A DNA stretch of 64,000 nt, from contig JBKEET010000003.1 in the NCBI GenBank assembly GCA_047777475.1, positions 363,524-427,523 on the forward strand, written 5' to 3'. Origin of the DNA: Sutterella sp047777475 (GTDB taxonomy: Bacteria > Pseudomonadota > Gammaproteobacteria > Burkholderiales > Burkholderiaceae_F). Position numbers and translations under genes: made by a program. How positions within the stretch are numbered: the stretch's first letter is position 1; each line of letters opens with the position of its first letter. Positions 40,479 to 49,275 of the stretch are shown here, one piece after another. Under the pieces are notes generated by a model. It did not search any database. It was given only the letters and a program-made list of their open reading frames with translations, and had not been told where the DNA came from.

Positions 40479-41612
40479 ATGATTTTCAAACGCTCCGTAG
40501 TTGCCGAGCTGGCCAACAGCGCAGGCGGTGTCTTCACCGTCCTGTTTGCCATCGTGCTGGCCGTGGGCATGGTGCGCATTCTCAGCCTGGCGGCGGGCGG
40601 CCGCATCGACAGCAGCGCCATCCTGCAGATGGTGCTGTACAACGTGCTCACCAATCTGCCCCCGCTGCTCGCGCTCTCGCTTTTCATCGCCGTTCTCATG
40701 ACCCTCATGCGCAGCTGGCAGGACAACGAGATGATTGTCTGGTTCAGCTCCGGCGGACGCTCCCTGCTTTCGTGGATCGGGCCGGTGCTCCGCTTCGCGG
40801 TGCCCGTCGTCCTGGCCATTGCGCTTCTCTCGATTGTCATCTCGCCCTGGGCGACTTCCCAGACGGATTCGGCGCGCAACGAGTTTGCCAACCGCGATGA
40901 GGTGAACCAGCTCTCGCCCGGGCGCTTCATCGAGTCGCTCAACGGCCGGCGCATCTTCTTCGTGGAATCGCAGGGCAAGAACAGCAACGAGGTCGGCCGC
41001 GTTTTCGTCGCCGAAACAACGTCGAAGGGCATGGCCACCATTACGGCCGAGAGCGGCACGCTCGAGGTCAACCCCGAGGGCGACCGCTACGTGGTGCTGC
41101 ATAACGGACGCCGCGTCGAAATCAACAGCGGCAGCCCCGAGACGCGCGTCGTGCAGTTCAAGGACTACGGCACGCGCATTGATGTGAAGCTCGACAAGCG
41201 CCTCGACTCGATGAAGGCGGCGGCGCAGCCGATGACGACGCTGCTAGCGGGCGGCACGCCCGAGCAGCAGGGCGAGATTTTCTGGCGCCTTTCCTGGCCG
41301 CTTTCGGCACTGCTGCTGGCGCTCTTTGCCGTGCCGCTTTCCGCATCGAATCCGCGCGCCGGCCGAAGCTTCAACCTGATCATCGCCGCATTGGTCTTCA
41401 TCCTTTACCTCAACGGCATTTCGATCATGCAGACCTGGATCGAGCAGAAGAAGTTCACTTACATGAGCGGACTCTTCATTCTCCACGGCGCGGTGCTGCT
41501 GCTCTGCGTGATCTTCTACATCCGCCGCGTTTTCATGCAGCGCTGGCTGCCGGTCTGGATGACGCCTTGGTACTGGAGCCACCAGCGCGGCCGCAGCAAG
41601 GGGGAGGGCTGA
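40479..41612 (+). CDS. lptF: LPS export ABC transporter permease LptF
   Basis: LptF, with LptG and ATPase LptB, extracts LPS from the inner membrane. The 377-residue product starts MIFKRSVVAELANSAGG, has three membrane segments in the N-terminal third, a periplasmic beta-jellyroll (about 120-260) and three segments at the C-terminus, one containing FAVPLSASNPRAGRSFNLI. The ATG at 40479 is preferred over an upstream in-frame start at 40437. It is 3 bp from lptG, so the two are co-translated. Confidence 0.94.
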   Translation: MIFKRSVVAELANSAGGVFTVLFAIVLAVGMVRILSLAAGGRIDSSAILQMVLYNVLTNLPPLLALSLFIAVLMTLMRSWQDNEMIVWFSSGGRSLLSWIGPVLRFAVPVVLAIALLSIVISPWATSQTDSARNEFANRDEVNQLSPGRFIESLNGRRIFFVESQGKNSNEVGRVFVAETTSKGMATITAESGTLEVNPEGDRYVVLHNGRRVEINSGSPETRVVQFKDYGTRIDVKLDKRLDSMKAAAQPMTTLLAGGTPEQQGEIFWRLSWPLSALLLALFAVPLSASNPRAGRSFNLIIAALVFILYLNGISIMQTWIEQKKFTYMSGLFILHGAVLLLCVIFYIRRVFMQRWLPVWMTPWYWSHQRGRSKGEG

Positions 41613-41615
41613 GCC

Positions 41616-42743
41616 ATGCGCATCATCTCCCGCCAGTTCACCAAGGAAATCCTGCTCGCAACGGCGTTCGTGCTCGTCGTGCTCGTCGCGCTCTTTGCGT
41701 TCTTTGACCTTATCGCCCAGCTCGACAACGTGGGCGCCGGCCGTCCGATGTCGACGGCTCTCAAGCTCACGGCACTGGTGCTTCCGGAGCGCGTCTACGA
41801 AGTGATGCCGCTCGCGGCCCTGCTCGCCGCCGTCTATGTGCTTTCGCGCTGGGCCCACAGCTCGGAATTCACCGTGCTGCGCGTCGCCGGCATGTCGTCG
41901 CTCGACATGGCCAAGGTGCTCCTGATCCCGGGCATCATCCTCATGCTCATCACGTATGCGGTGGGCGAATTTGCCGTGCCCGCCGCCGAGCGCGCCTGGA
42001 CCGAGGTGCGCACCTCGGGCGCGAACATCACGGCGCGCGGCTATGAGAGCGGCGTCTGGATCCGCGACGTGGACAAGAGCGGCTCGGGCACCGACCGCTA
42101 CATCAACGTGCGCTCGCTCAAATCGAGCAACCTCGCTCAGACGGGCCGCTGGCGCGTCTTCGAATTCGACATGACGGGGCGCATCAAGTACGTGATCGAG
42201 GCAAAGAGCGCTTCCTACGACCAGGCCAAGCAGGGATGGAACCTTCGCAGCGCCGTGCGCTACACCTATCCGGTCATTTCGCGGGACAACAACCGCCCGA
42301 CCTCGGACCGCGTGCTGCGCGAGCCGATGAAGACCTTCTTCTTCGCCACCTCGGTGACGCCCGACATGCTCGGCGTCATGACGGTGAAGCCCGATACGAT
42401 GTCGATGCGCGACCTCGACACTTACGTCAATCACCTGAAGCGCAACAACCAGGACACCGACCGCTATGAAGTCACGTTCTGGAACAAGGTCTTTTACCCG
42501 CTTGCCGTGCTCGTGATGCTGGCGGTGGCGATGCCGTTCGCCTACGTCAACGCGCGCTCCGGCGGCGTGGCCATCAAGATCTTCGCGGGCGTGATCATCG
42601 GCGTGGCGTTCTACGCGCTCAACAACGTCTTCTCCTTCCTCGGCACGGTCAACACCTGGTCGCCGATCGTCGTTTCGGTGATGCCGTCGGCCGTGATGCT
42701 GGCGGCGGCCGCCGTGCTCATGCGCTACGTGGAGAAGCGCTGA
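41616..42743 (+). CDS. lptG: LPS export ABC transporter permease LptG
   Basis: LptG is the partner permease of LptF. The 375-residue product begins MRIISRQFTKEILLATAFVL and has the same six-segment plan with a central periplasmic beta domain. Family stretches include ALLAAVYVLSRWAHSSEFTVLRVAG, typical of the YjgP/YjgQ coupling helix, and PFAYVNARSGGVAIKIFAGV in the fifth segment. It ends in a terminator shared with the convergent uvrA. Confidence 0.95.
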   Translation: MRIISRQFTKEILLATAFVLVVLVALFAFFDLIAQLDNVGAGRPMSTALKLTALVLPERVYEVMPLAALLAAVYVLSRWAHSSEFTVLRVAGMSSLDMAKVLLIPGIILMLITYAVGEFAVPAAERAWTEVRTSGANITARGYESGVWIRDVDKSGSGTDRYINVRSLKSSNLAQTGRWRVFEFDMTGRIKYVIEAKSASYDQAKQGWNLRSAVRYTYPVISRDNNRPTSDRVLREPMKTFFFATSVTPDMLGVMTVKPDTMSMRDLDTYVNHLKRNNQDTDRYEVTFWNKVFYPLAVLVMLAVAMPFAYVNARSGGVAIKIFAGVIIGVAFYALNNVFSFLGTVNTWSPIVVSVMPSAVMLAAAAVLMRYVEKR

Positions 42744-42775
42744 GCGAGGGCTGAGGCCTCAGGGAGCCGGAAAGA

Positions 42776-42813
42776 ACAAACGGGCGCTTCCCGCCGGGGA
42801 AGCGCCCGTTTGT
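42776..42813. terminator. Bidirectional terminator between lptG and uvrA
   Basis: A 17-bp perfect stem (ACAAACGGGCGCTTCCC and its complement) closed by GCCG. The uvrA stop is 2 bp away; poor T-runs on both sides make it moderate in strength. Confidence 0.8.
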
Positions 42814-42814
42814 G

Positions 42815-45800
42815 TCACTTCTGCGGGCGGTGCTCCTTCAGGAAGGCCGCCAGCGCCCTGCCCGTATGCGTCTTCCTGCGGGCGATTTCCGCGGGCGTGC
42901 CGCAGGCGACGGCCCTGCCGCCGCCCGAGCCGCCTTCGGGTCCCATGTCGATCACCCAGTCCGCCTCGGCGATGACGTCGAGGTTGTGCTCGACGACCAC
43001 CACCGAGCTGCCGGCTTTCACCAGGCGCTTCAAAACGTTCGTGAGCTTGGCCACGTCGGCCATGTGAAGGCCGACGGTCGGCTCGTCGAGCACGTAGAGC
43101 GTGTGCGCGAAGCGCCGGCTCTGCGGGCCCTCGTCCTCCTTCACCTTGGCAAGCTCCGTGACGAGCTTGATGCGCTGCGCCTCGCCGCCCGAGAGCGTGG
43201 GCGAGGGCTGCCCGAGCGTGAGGTACCCGAGGCCGATGTCGCGCATCAGCGAAAGCGGGTGGGCGATCGCCGGGATCGACGAGAAGAACTCGAGCGCCTC
43301 GTCGACCTCCATCTGCAGCACTTCGCCGATGCTCTTGCCTTTCCACGTGACGGCCAGCGTCTCCGGGTTGAAGCGCTGTCCGCCGCAGACCTCGCAGAGC
43401 ACCTTGACGTCCGGCAGGAACGACATCTCCACCGTGCGGAAGCCCTGCCCGGCGCACGCTTCGCAGCGCCCGCCCCTGTTGTTGAAGGAGAAGCGCCCGG
43501 CGCCGTAGCCGCGGGCCTGGCCTTCGGGCGTGGCCGCGTAGAGCTTGCGGATGGCATCGAAAAAGCCGATGTAGGTGGCCGGGCACGAGCGCGGCGTCTT
43601 GCCGATCGGCGTCTGGTCGACTTCGAGCACGCGGTCGACCTGCTCGAAGTCCTCGATGCCCGCGCAGTCTTTCCAGGGCACGTCGCCGCCCTTGGCGGCG
43701 AGCGCGCGGCGCAGGTTCTCGTAGAGCACGTCGTGCGTGAGCGTCGACTTGCCCGAGCCCGAGACGCCCGTCACCGCCGTGAGCATGCCGAGCGGCACGT
43801 CGAAGTCCTCGCCGCGGATGTTGTGCCGCGTCACGCCGCGCAGCGTGAGCTTGGGCGAGGAGGCCGGGTCGAAGACGGCCTGCGGCCTGCCGGTGTGCGG
43901 CAGGGGATGCAGCAGGCATTCGCCGGTGAGCGAGTCCTTGGCCTCCTCGATGTCTTCGATGGTGCCTTCGGCGATGAGCCGCCCGCCGCGGGAGCCCGAT
44001 CCCGGGCCGATGTCGACGATGTGATCCGCCCGGCGGATCGTCTCCTCGTCGTGCTCGACCACGAGCAGCGTGTTGCCCTTGCGGGTGAGCTCGGCGATGG
44101 CGCCGAGCAGGATGCCGTTGTCGCGCGGGTGCAGGCCGATCGTCGGCTCGTCGAGCACGTAGCACACGCCGCGCAGGTTGCTGCCGAGCTGCGCGGCAAG
44201 GCGGATGCGCTGCGCTTCGCCGCCCGAGAGGGTCGGCGCGCTGCGGTCGAGCGTCAGGTAGCCGAGCCCGACGTTCTGCATGAACGCGAGGCGCGACTTG
44301 ATCTCCTCGAGAGCGTCATGGCCGATGGCGGCCTCGCGTCCGGAGAGCTTGATCTTCTTGAAGAAATCCGCCGCCGCGTCGACCGTCATGGCGCCGATGT
44401 CGGCGATGCCGAGGCCCTGCCAGCGCACGGCGCGGGCCACGCGGTTGAGGCGCGTGCCGCCGCACTCGGGGCAGACGGCGGTCTCTTCCCCGCCGTCTTC
44501 GTCGGGGACGAGGGCGTCCGACTCGGCGCTGAAAACCGTCTGCTCCTTCTGCGCCTTGCGGATCGCCGCCGTGATCACACCGTAGCCCGAGCACGCCGGG
44601 CAGGCGCCGACCGAAGAGTTGTAGGAGAAAAGCCTCGGGTCGAGCGGCGGGAAGCTCTTGAGGCACACCGGGCAGGCGGACAGCGTCGAGTAGAGCTGCC
44701 CGCCGGTGCTGTGCTCGGTCTTGGCGGCATCCTCCAGCGTCGCCGCGACGTTTTCGGACGTGGGCACGAAGTCGGTGACGATCATGCGCCCGTGGCCCTC
44801 GAGCAGCGCCCTGTCGACGAGTTCGCCGAGGTCGGCGCCGCCGCTCCAGAGCCCGACCGGCAGCTCCACGTCGTGCTCGCTGTAGCGCTCGAGCCGGAGC
44901 TTGCCGGAGCTGATGTCGACGTAGGCGCCGTCGATCCTGGCCACCGAGAAGCCCGCGAGCGCGGCGTCGGCCAGTTCCTTGCGGAAGCTGCCCTTCTGGC
45001 GGCGCACGATCGGCGCAAGCAGCGCCGCGGTCCGGCCTTTGAAGTCCCGGCGGATTGCGGCGACGATGCTGTCGCGGCTCTGCGGCGCGGCGGGCACGCC
45101 GCAGTCAGGGCAGTACTGCACGCCGAGCTTGACGAAAAGGAGCCTCAGGAAATGGTAGACCTCGGTCATCGTCGCCACGGTGGAGCGCATGCCGCCGCGC
45201 GAGGTGCGCTGCTCGATGGCGACCGTGGGCGGGATGCCGCGCACGGAGTCGACGTCGGGCACGGGGGCGGGCTGCACCATCGAGCGCGCGTAGGCGTTGA
45301 GCGATTCGAGGTAGCGGCGCTGGCCTTCCGCGAAAATGATGTCGAAGGCGAGCGTCGACTTGCCCGAGCCCGAGGGGCCGGTGACGACCGTGAACTTGTC
45401 GCGCGGGATGACGACCGAAAGGTCGCGCAGGTTGTGCTCGCGCGCGCCCGAGACGGCGATGCCGCGGGCGGCGGCTTCGTCCTCGGGGACCGCCTTCTTC
45501 GGCTTGAGCGGCGGCAGGTTGAAGAAGTTCTCGCGCGAGCGGTCGCCCGAGAGCGTGAGACGCCAGGCGGCGAGCGCGCGGCCCGTGGGCGAGTCCCCGC
45601 GCGCGGCGAGCGCATCGGGATCGCCTTCGAAGACGATGCGTCCGCCGCGGCTGCCGCCGTCGGGGCCGAGTTCGATCACCCAGTCGGCGGTATTGAGCAC
45701 GTCGAGGTTGTGCTCGATCACGATGACCGAGTGCCCGAGCATGACGAGCCCGTCGAAGATGCGGATCAGCGTCGCGATGTCGGCGAAGTGCAGGCCCGTC

Positions 45801-48511
45801 GTCGGTTCGTCGAAAACGAAGAGCTTGCCGGGGCCGCGCCGCGAGGCGCGCAGTCCCTCGGCGAGGTGGCCGGCGAGCTTCAGGCGCTGCCGCTCGCCGC
45901 CCGAGAGCGTCGTGAGCGGCTGCCCGAGCGTCAGGTAGCCGAGGCCGACGGCGCGCAGCTCGCTGAGGCCCGAGATGATGTCGGGCTTGCCGGCGAACGC
46001 CTCGCAGGCCTCGTCGACCGTCATGTCGAGCACGTCGGCGATGCTGCGCAGCCTGCCGCCGAGCTCGAGCTTCACGGCCAGCGTCGATTCGCGGTAGCGC
46101 CGCCCGCCGCATTCCGGGCAGGGCAGGTAGACGTCGGAGAGGAACTGCATCTCGACGTGCTCGGTGCCCGTGCCGCCGCAGGCGGGGCAGCGCCCGTTGC
46201 CCGTGTTGAACGAGAAGTCGGCGTAGCCGAGCCCCGCGGCGCGCGCCTGCGGCGAGTCGGCGAAGAGCCGCCGGATGCCGTCGAAGCTTTTCACGTAGCT
46301 CACCGGGTTGCCGCGCGTCGTGCGCCCGATGGGGCTCTGGTCGACGAAGATCACGTCGCTCGGCAGCGTCCCTTCGAGCGCATCGAACTTGCCCGGCACG
46401 GCGGTGCTCTTGCCGAGCCGGCGCTCGAGCGCCGGGACGAGGATGTCGGAAATGAGGGTCGACTTGCCCGAGCCCGAGACGCCGGCGACGGCGACGAAGG
46501 ACTTGAGCGGGAAGGCCGCGTCGATGTGCTGCAGGTTGTGCTCGGCGGCTCCTTTCACGATGAGGCGCGGCGTCTCGGCGGTGACGGGGTGCGGCGCGGG
46601 GCGCACGATGCGCTTGCGGCCCGAGAGATAGTCGGCCGTGAGCGTGGAGGCGCTCAGCACGCCGCGCGTGGTGCCGTCGTAAATGATGCGGCCGCCGCTG
46701 GCGCCGGCGCCCGGCCCCATGTCGATGAGCCGCGTGGCGGCGAGCATGACCTGCGGGTCGTGCTCGACCACGACGAGCGTGTTGCCCTTGGCGGTGAGGC
46801 GCCGCATCACCGCGTTGACGCGGTCCATGTCGCGCGGGTGCAGGCCGATGCTCGGCTCGTCGAGGACGAAGAGCGTGTTGACGAGCGAGGTGCCGAGCGC
46901 GGTGGTGAGGTTCACGCGCTGCACTTCGCCGCCCGAGAGCGTGCGGCTCTGCCGGTCGAGCGTCAGATAGCCCACGCCGACGTCGCAGAGGAAGCCGAGC
47001 CGGGAGCTGATTTCGCCGAGCAGCAGCTTTTCGGCTTCGTCGGCCGCCTCGGTGCGCGAGGCGAAGAAATCCCGCAGGATGGCGATCGGCAGCGTCATGA
47101 GCTCATGGAAGTTGAAGCCCGGGAGCCGGTCGTAGGCCTCGTCGGAGAGGGTCGCCGAGAGCGGCTTGAAGCGTCCTTCGCCGGGCGCGGCCGCCGCAAG
47201 CGCGCTGCGGCGCTGCTCAAGCGTGCCGTAGCGCCAGAAAAGCGCGTGCTGCTTCAAGTGCGAGCCGCCGCAGGCCGGGCAGACCGAGTAAGAGCGGTAG
47301 CGCGAGAGCATCACGCGCACGTGCAGCTTGTAGGCCTTCGTCTCGAGCCACTCGAAAAAGTGCCTGACGCCGTACCACTGCCGGTTCCAGTGCCCGGCCC
47401 AGTCGCTGTCGCCGTTCCAGACCCAGGCGCGGTCTTCTTCGCTCATGTCCTCCCAGGGCGTGTCGGTCGGCACGCCGTGCTTGGCGGCGAGCCGCAGCAG
47501 GTCGTCCTGGCATTCCCTGAATGCCGCCGTCGTCCAGGGCTTGACGGCGCCCTCGGCGAGCGTCTTCGTCGGATCCGGGACCACCAGGTCGGGGTCGACG
47601 CCGATGACGCGCCCGAAGCCGCGGCACGTCTCGCAGGCGCCGAGCGGCGAATTGAAGCTGAAAAGCGAGTTCTGCGGCTTGGAAAACGTCAGGCCGCAGT
47701 CGGCGCAGACGAAGCCGCGGCGGTAGACGGCAAGGAGCTCCGGCTCGCCGCCCGCTTCGGCGGCGAACGCCTGCACGGACCCGGCGCCTTTCTCCAAAGC
47801 GCGCTCAACGGCGTCGATCGCCCGCGAGCGCTCGGCGCCGGCGGCCCGGAAGCGGTCGGAGGCGACGTAAAGCAGCGTGCCGTCCTTGGCCTTCTCGCGC
47901 TTGACGATGTGCGTGAAGCCCTGGGCCGAAAGGCCGTTTTCCGCCGTCTCGAGCGGCAGGTTCTCCGGCACCCGGAGCGTGAACGTTATATAGAGGCGTG
48001 CCGTCTGCTCGAGGCCCTTTTCGCGGAGCCTTTCGAGAATGTCGCTCCAGATCGTCTGCGGCGTGTGCTCGCGCACGGGCCGGCCGCAGGACGGACAGTA
48101 GAGCGTCGCGTGGTGGGCAAAGAGCAGCTTGATGTGGTCGTTGAGCTCCGTCATCGTGCCGACGGTCGAGCGCGACGTGCGCACCACCGAGTTCTGGTCG
48201 ATGGCGATCGCAGGCGGCACCCCCTCGATGCGGTCGACGTGCGGCCGGTTCATGCGGTCGAGGAACTGGCGCGCATAGGGGCTGAACGTTTCGACGTAGC
48301 GGCGCTGGCCTTCGGCGTAAAGCGTGTCGAACACCAGGGAGCTCTTGCCCGAGCCGGAAAGGCCCGTGACCACGGTGAATTCGCCCGTTCTGATGTCAAG
48401 GTCGATGTTCTTGAGGTTGTTCTGCCGCGCGCCGCGGATGCGGATGAGGCTGCCGGCGGGGGCGTCCGTCCCGGCCGCGCGCCCGGCGGCCTGACTCTTC
48501 ATTGCCGTCAT
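42815..48511 (-). CDS. uvrA: Excinuclease ABC subunit A, double-length (tandem) form
   Basis: UvrA finds DNA damage and loads UvrB in nucleotide excision repair. Normal UvrA has about 940 residues; this one has about 1,898 and holds two full UvrA units in one unbroken frame. Walker A motifs are near residues 50 (GLSGSGKSSL), 677 (GVSGSGKSTL), 1045 (GPSGSGKSTL) and 1582 (GVSGSGKSTL); each has a matching LSGGE signature and Walker B. Zinc-type CxxC pairs (CPSCG, CPACGG, CPDCG, CEACAGQG) occur in both halves. The ATG at 48511 is chosen; the frame is open to 48613. Such dimeric forms are known in some bacteria. Confidence 0.93.
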   Translation of the reverse strand: MTAMKSQAAGRAAGTDAPAGSLIRIRGARQNNLKNIDLDIRTGEFTVVTGLSGSGKSSLVFDTLYAEGQRRYVETFSPYARQFLDRMNRPHVDRIEGVPPAIAIDQNSVVRTSRSTVGTMTELNDHIKLLFAHHATLYCPSCGRPVREHTPQTIWSDILERLREKGLEQTARLYITFTLRVPENLPLETAENGLSAQGFTHIVKREKAKDGTLLYVASDRFRAAGAERSRAIDAVERALEKGAGSVQAFAAEAGGEPELLAVYRRGFVCADCGLTFSKPQNSLFSFNSPLGACETCRGFGRVIGVDPDLVVPDPTKTLAEGAVKPWTTAAFRECQDDLLRLAAKHGVPTDTPWEDMSEEDRAWVWNGDSDWAGHWNRQWYGVRHFFEWLETKAYKLHVRVMLSRYRSYSVCPACGGSHLKQHALFWRYGTLEQRRSALAAAAPGEGRFKPLSATLSDEAYDRLPGFNFHELMTLPIAILRDFFASRTEAADEAEKLLLGEISSRLGFLCDVGVGYLTLDRQSRTLSGGEVQRVNLTTALGTSLVNTLFVLDEPSIGLHPRDMDRVNAVMRRLTAKGNTLVVVEHDPQVMLAATRLIDMGPGAGASGGRIIYDGTTRGVLSASTLTADYLSGRKRIVRPAPHPVTAETPRLIVKGAAEHNLQHIDAAFPLKSFVAVAGVSGSGKSTLISDILVPALERRLGKSTAVPGKFDALEGTLPSDVIFVDQSPIGRTTRGNPVSYVKSFDGIRRLFADSPQARAAGLGYADFSFNTGNGRCPACGGTGTEHVEMQFLSDVYLPCPECGGRRYRESTLAVKLELGGRLRSIADVLDMTVDEACEAFAGKPDIISGLSELRAVGLGYLTLGQPLTTLSGGERQRLKLAGHLAEGLRASRRGPGKLFVFDEPTTGLHFADIATLIRIFDGLVMLGHSVIVIEHNLDVLNTADWVIELGPDGGSRGGRIVFEGDPDALAARGDSPTGRALAAWRLTLSGDRSRENFFNLPPLKPKKAVPEDEAAARGIAVSGAREHNLRDLSVVIPRDKFTVVTGPSGSGKSTLAFDIIFAEGQRRYLESLNAYARSMVQPAPVPDVDSVRGIPPTVAIEQRTSRGGMRSTVATMTEVYHFLRLLFVKLGVQYCPDCGVPAAPQSRDSIVAAIRRDFKGRTAALLAPIVRRQKGSFRKELADAALAGFSVARIDGAYVDISSGKLRLERYSEHDVELPVGLWSGGADLGELVDRALLEGHGRMIVTDFVPTSENVAATLEDAAKTEHSTGGQLYSTLSACPVCLKSFPPLDPRLFSYNSSVGACPACSGYGVITAAIRKAQKEQTVFSAESDALVPDEDGGEETAVCPECGGTRLNRVARAVRWQGLGIADIGAMTVDAAADFFKKIKLSGREAAIGHDALEEIKSRLAFMQNVGLGYLTLDRSAPTLSGGEAQRIRLAAQLGSNLRGVCYVLDEPTIGLHPRDNGILLGAIAELTRKGNTLLVVEHDEETIRRADHIVDIGPGSGSRGGRLIAEGTIEDIEEAKDSLTGECLLHPLPHTGRPQAVFDPASSPKLTLRGVTRHNIRGEDFDVPLGMLTAVTGVSGSGKSTLTHDVLYENLRRALAAKGGDVPWKDCAGIEDFEQVDRVLEVDQTPIGKTPRSCPATYIGFFDAIRKLYAATPEGQARGYGAGRFSFNNRGGRCEACAGQGFRTVEMSFLPDVKVLCEVCGGQRFNPETLAVTWKGKSIGEVLQMEVDEALEFFSSIPAIAHPLSLMRDIGLGYLTLGQPSPTLSGGEAQRIKLVTELAKVKEDEGPQSRRFAHTLYVLDEPTVGLHMADVAKLTNVLKRLVKAGSSVVVVEHNLDVIAEADWVIDMGPEGGSGGGRAVACGTPAEIARRKTHTGRALAAFLKEHRPQK

Positions 48512-48661
48512 AATTGCAGGAGTTTCGGAAGCTTTCAGGATTTCTGTCGATCTGCAAAGACTAGCGCAACCCTCCGATTTCTGCCTGCTGCGGAGGTTGC
48601 GGTTCGAGCGCATTTGTAATATTTAGTTACAACTGCCGATGCGCGTATGAGATTATTCTGC

Positions 48662-48667
48662 TATAGT
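48662..48667 (+). promoter_or_regulatory. -10 element of the tRNA-Ala/Ala/Glu operon
   Basis: TATAGT lies 16 bp before the first tRNA-Ala. No good -35 is seen at 16-18 bp. The same 70-bp gap must also hold the divergent uvrA promoter if the uvrA start is upstream. Confidence 0.5.
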
Positions 48668-48680
48668 TCACGTCTCTGAT

Positions 48681-48759
<79 letters not shown>

Positions 48760-48781
48760 ATTAGAAATCAGTGCCCGAATT

Positions 48782-48860
<79 letters not shown>

Positions 48861-48865
48861 AAAAG

Positions 48866-48941
48866 GTCCCCTTCGTCTAGAGGCCTAGGACACGACCCTT
48901 TCACGGTCGGTACAGCAGTTCGAATCTGCTAGGGGACGCCA
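48866..48941 (+). tRNA. tRNA-Glu (anticodon TTC)
   Basis: A 76-nt cloverleaf; GTCCCCT pairs with AGGGGAC, the loop CTTTCAC gives TTC, and GCCA ends the gene. It starts 5 bp after tRNA-Ala copy 2, so the three are one transcript. Confidence 0.97.
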
Positions 48942-48955
48942 CCTTTTTAAGAAAG

Positions 48956-48982
48956 CCCGCAGCAAAGCCGCTGCGGGTTTTT
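48956..48982 (+). terminator. Terminator of the tRNA-Ala/Ala/Glu operon
   Basis: CCCGCAGC (48956-48963) pairs with GCTGCGGG (48970-48977), followed by TTTTT. Confidence 0.88.
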
Positions 48983-49275
48983 GCGTTTCAGGGCATCCTC
49001 CTCGGCCCGCTTCTCCTTTTCCGCACCTTCCGCCGAATCCCGTTTTGCCGCCTGAAGAGCACGGTCCGGTCTCTGCGTAAACCGGCCTATGCATACTCCG
49101 CAATCGCTATAAAAGCCTTGCAGAGTCCGAAAACAAGCGATTTACAGCATTTACCGCACTATTAACTTTTTGCATAACGCATGCAAATTAATGATCTAGC
49201 GGGACATGTTTTGCGCCGTCAGAATAATGGCGAGGTCGAAGCCGTTCCCGGCATAGGCCCAAAGGAGATAAAAAC
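48983..49275 (+). promoter_or_regulatory. Upstream region of the dcuC-like gene with a palindromic site
   Basis: This 293-bp gap holds no convincing gene. At 49170-49186 TTGCAT and ATGCAA flank AACGC, framed by ATTAA (49161) and ATTAAT (49187), forming a near-symmetric AT-rich site with the T-N11-A layout of LysR operators. The region just downstream has an AGAATAAT run near 49222 that could be a -10. AAGGAGATAAAAAC precedes the gene as a strong ribosome site. Confidence 0.45.

Noticed and set aside
42812..48619. A 1,935-residue open frame on the plus strand
   Set aside because: It is the exact antisense of uvrA, Arg/Ala/Glu-rich and without any family motif; GC-rich codons leave the opposite strand open.
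48885..49103. A 72-residue minus-strand frame in the gap after tRNA-Glu
   Set aside because: It overlaps tRNA-Glu and its terminator, has no ribosome site and no family likeness.
49170..49186. FNR or CRP site
   Set aside because: TTGCAT-N5-ATGCAA differs from TTGAT-N4-ATCAA (FNR) and TGTGA-N6-TCACA (CRP).
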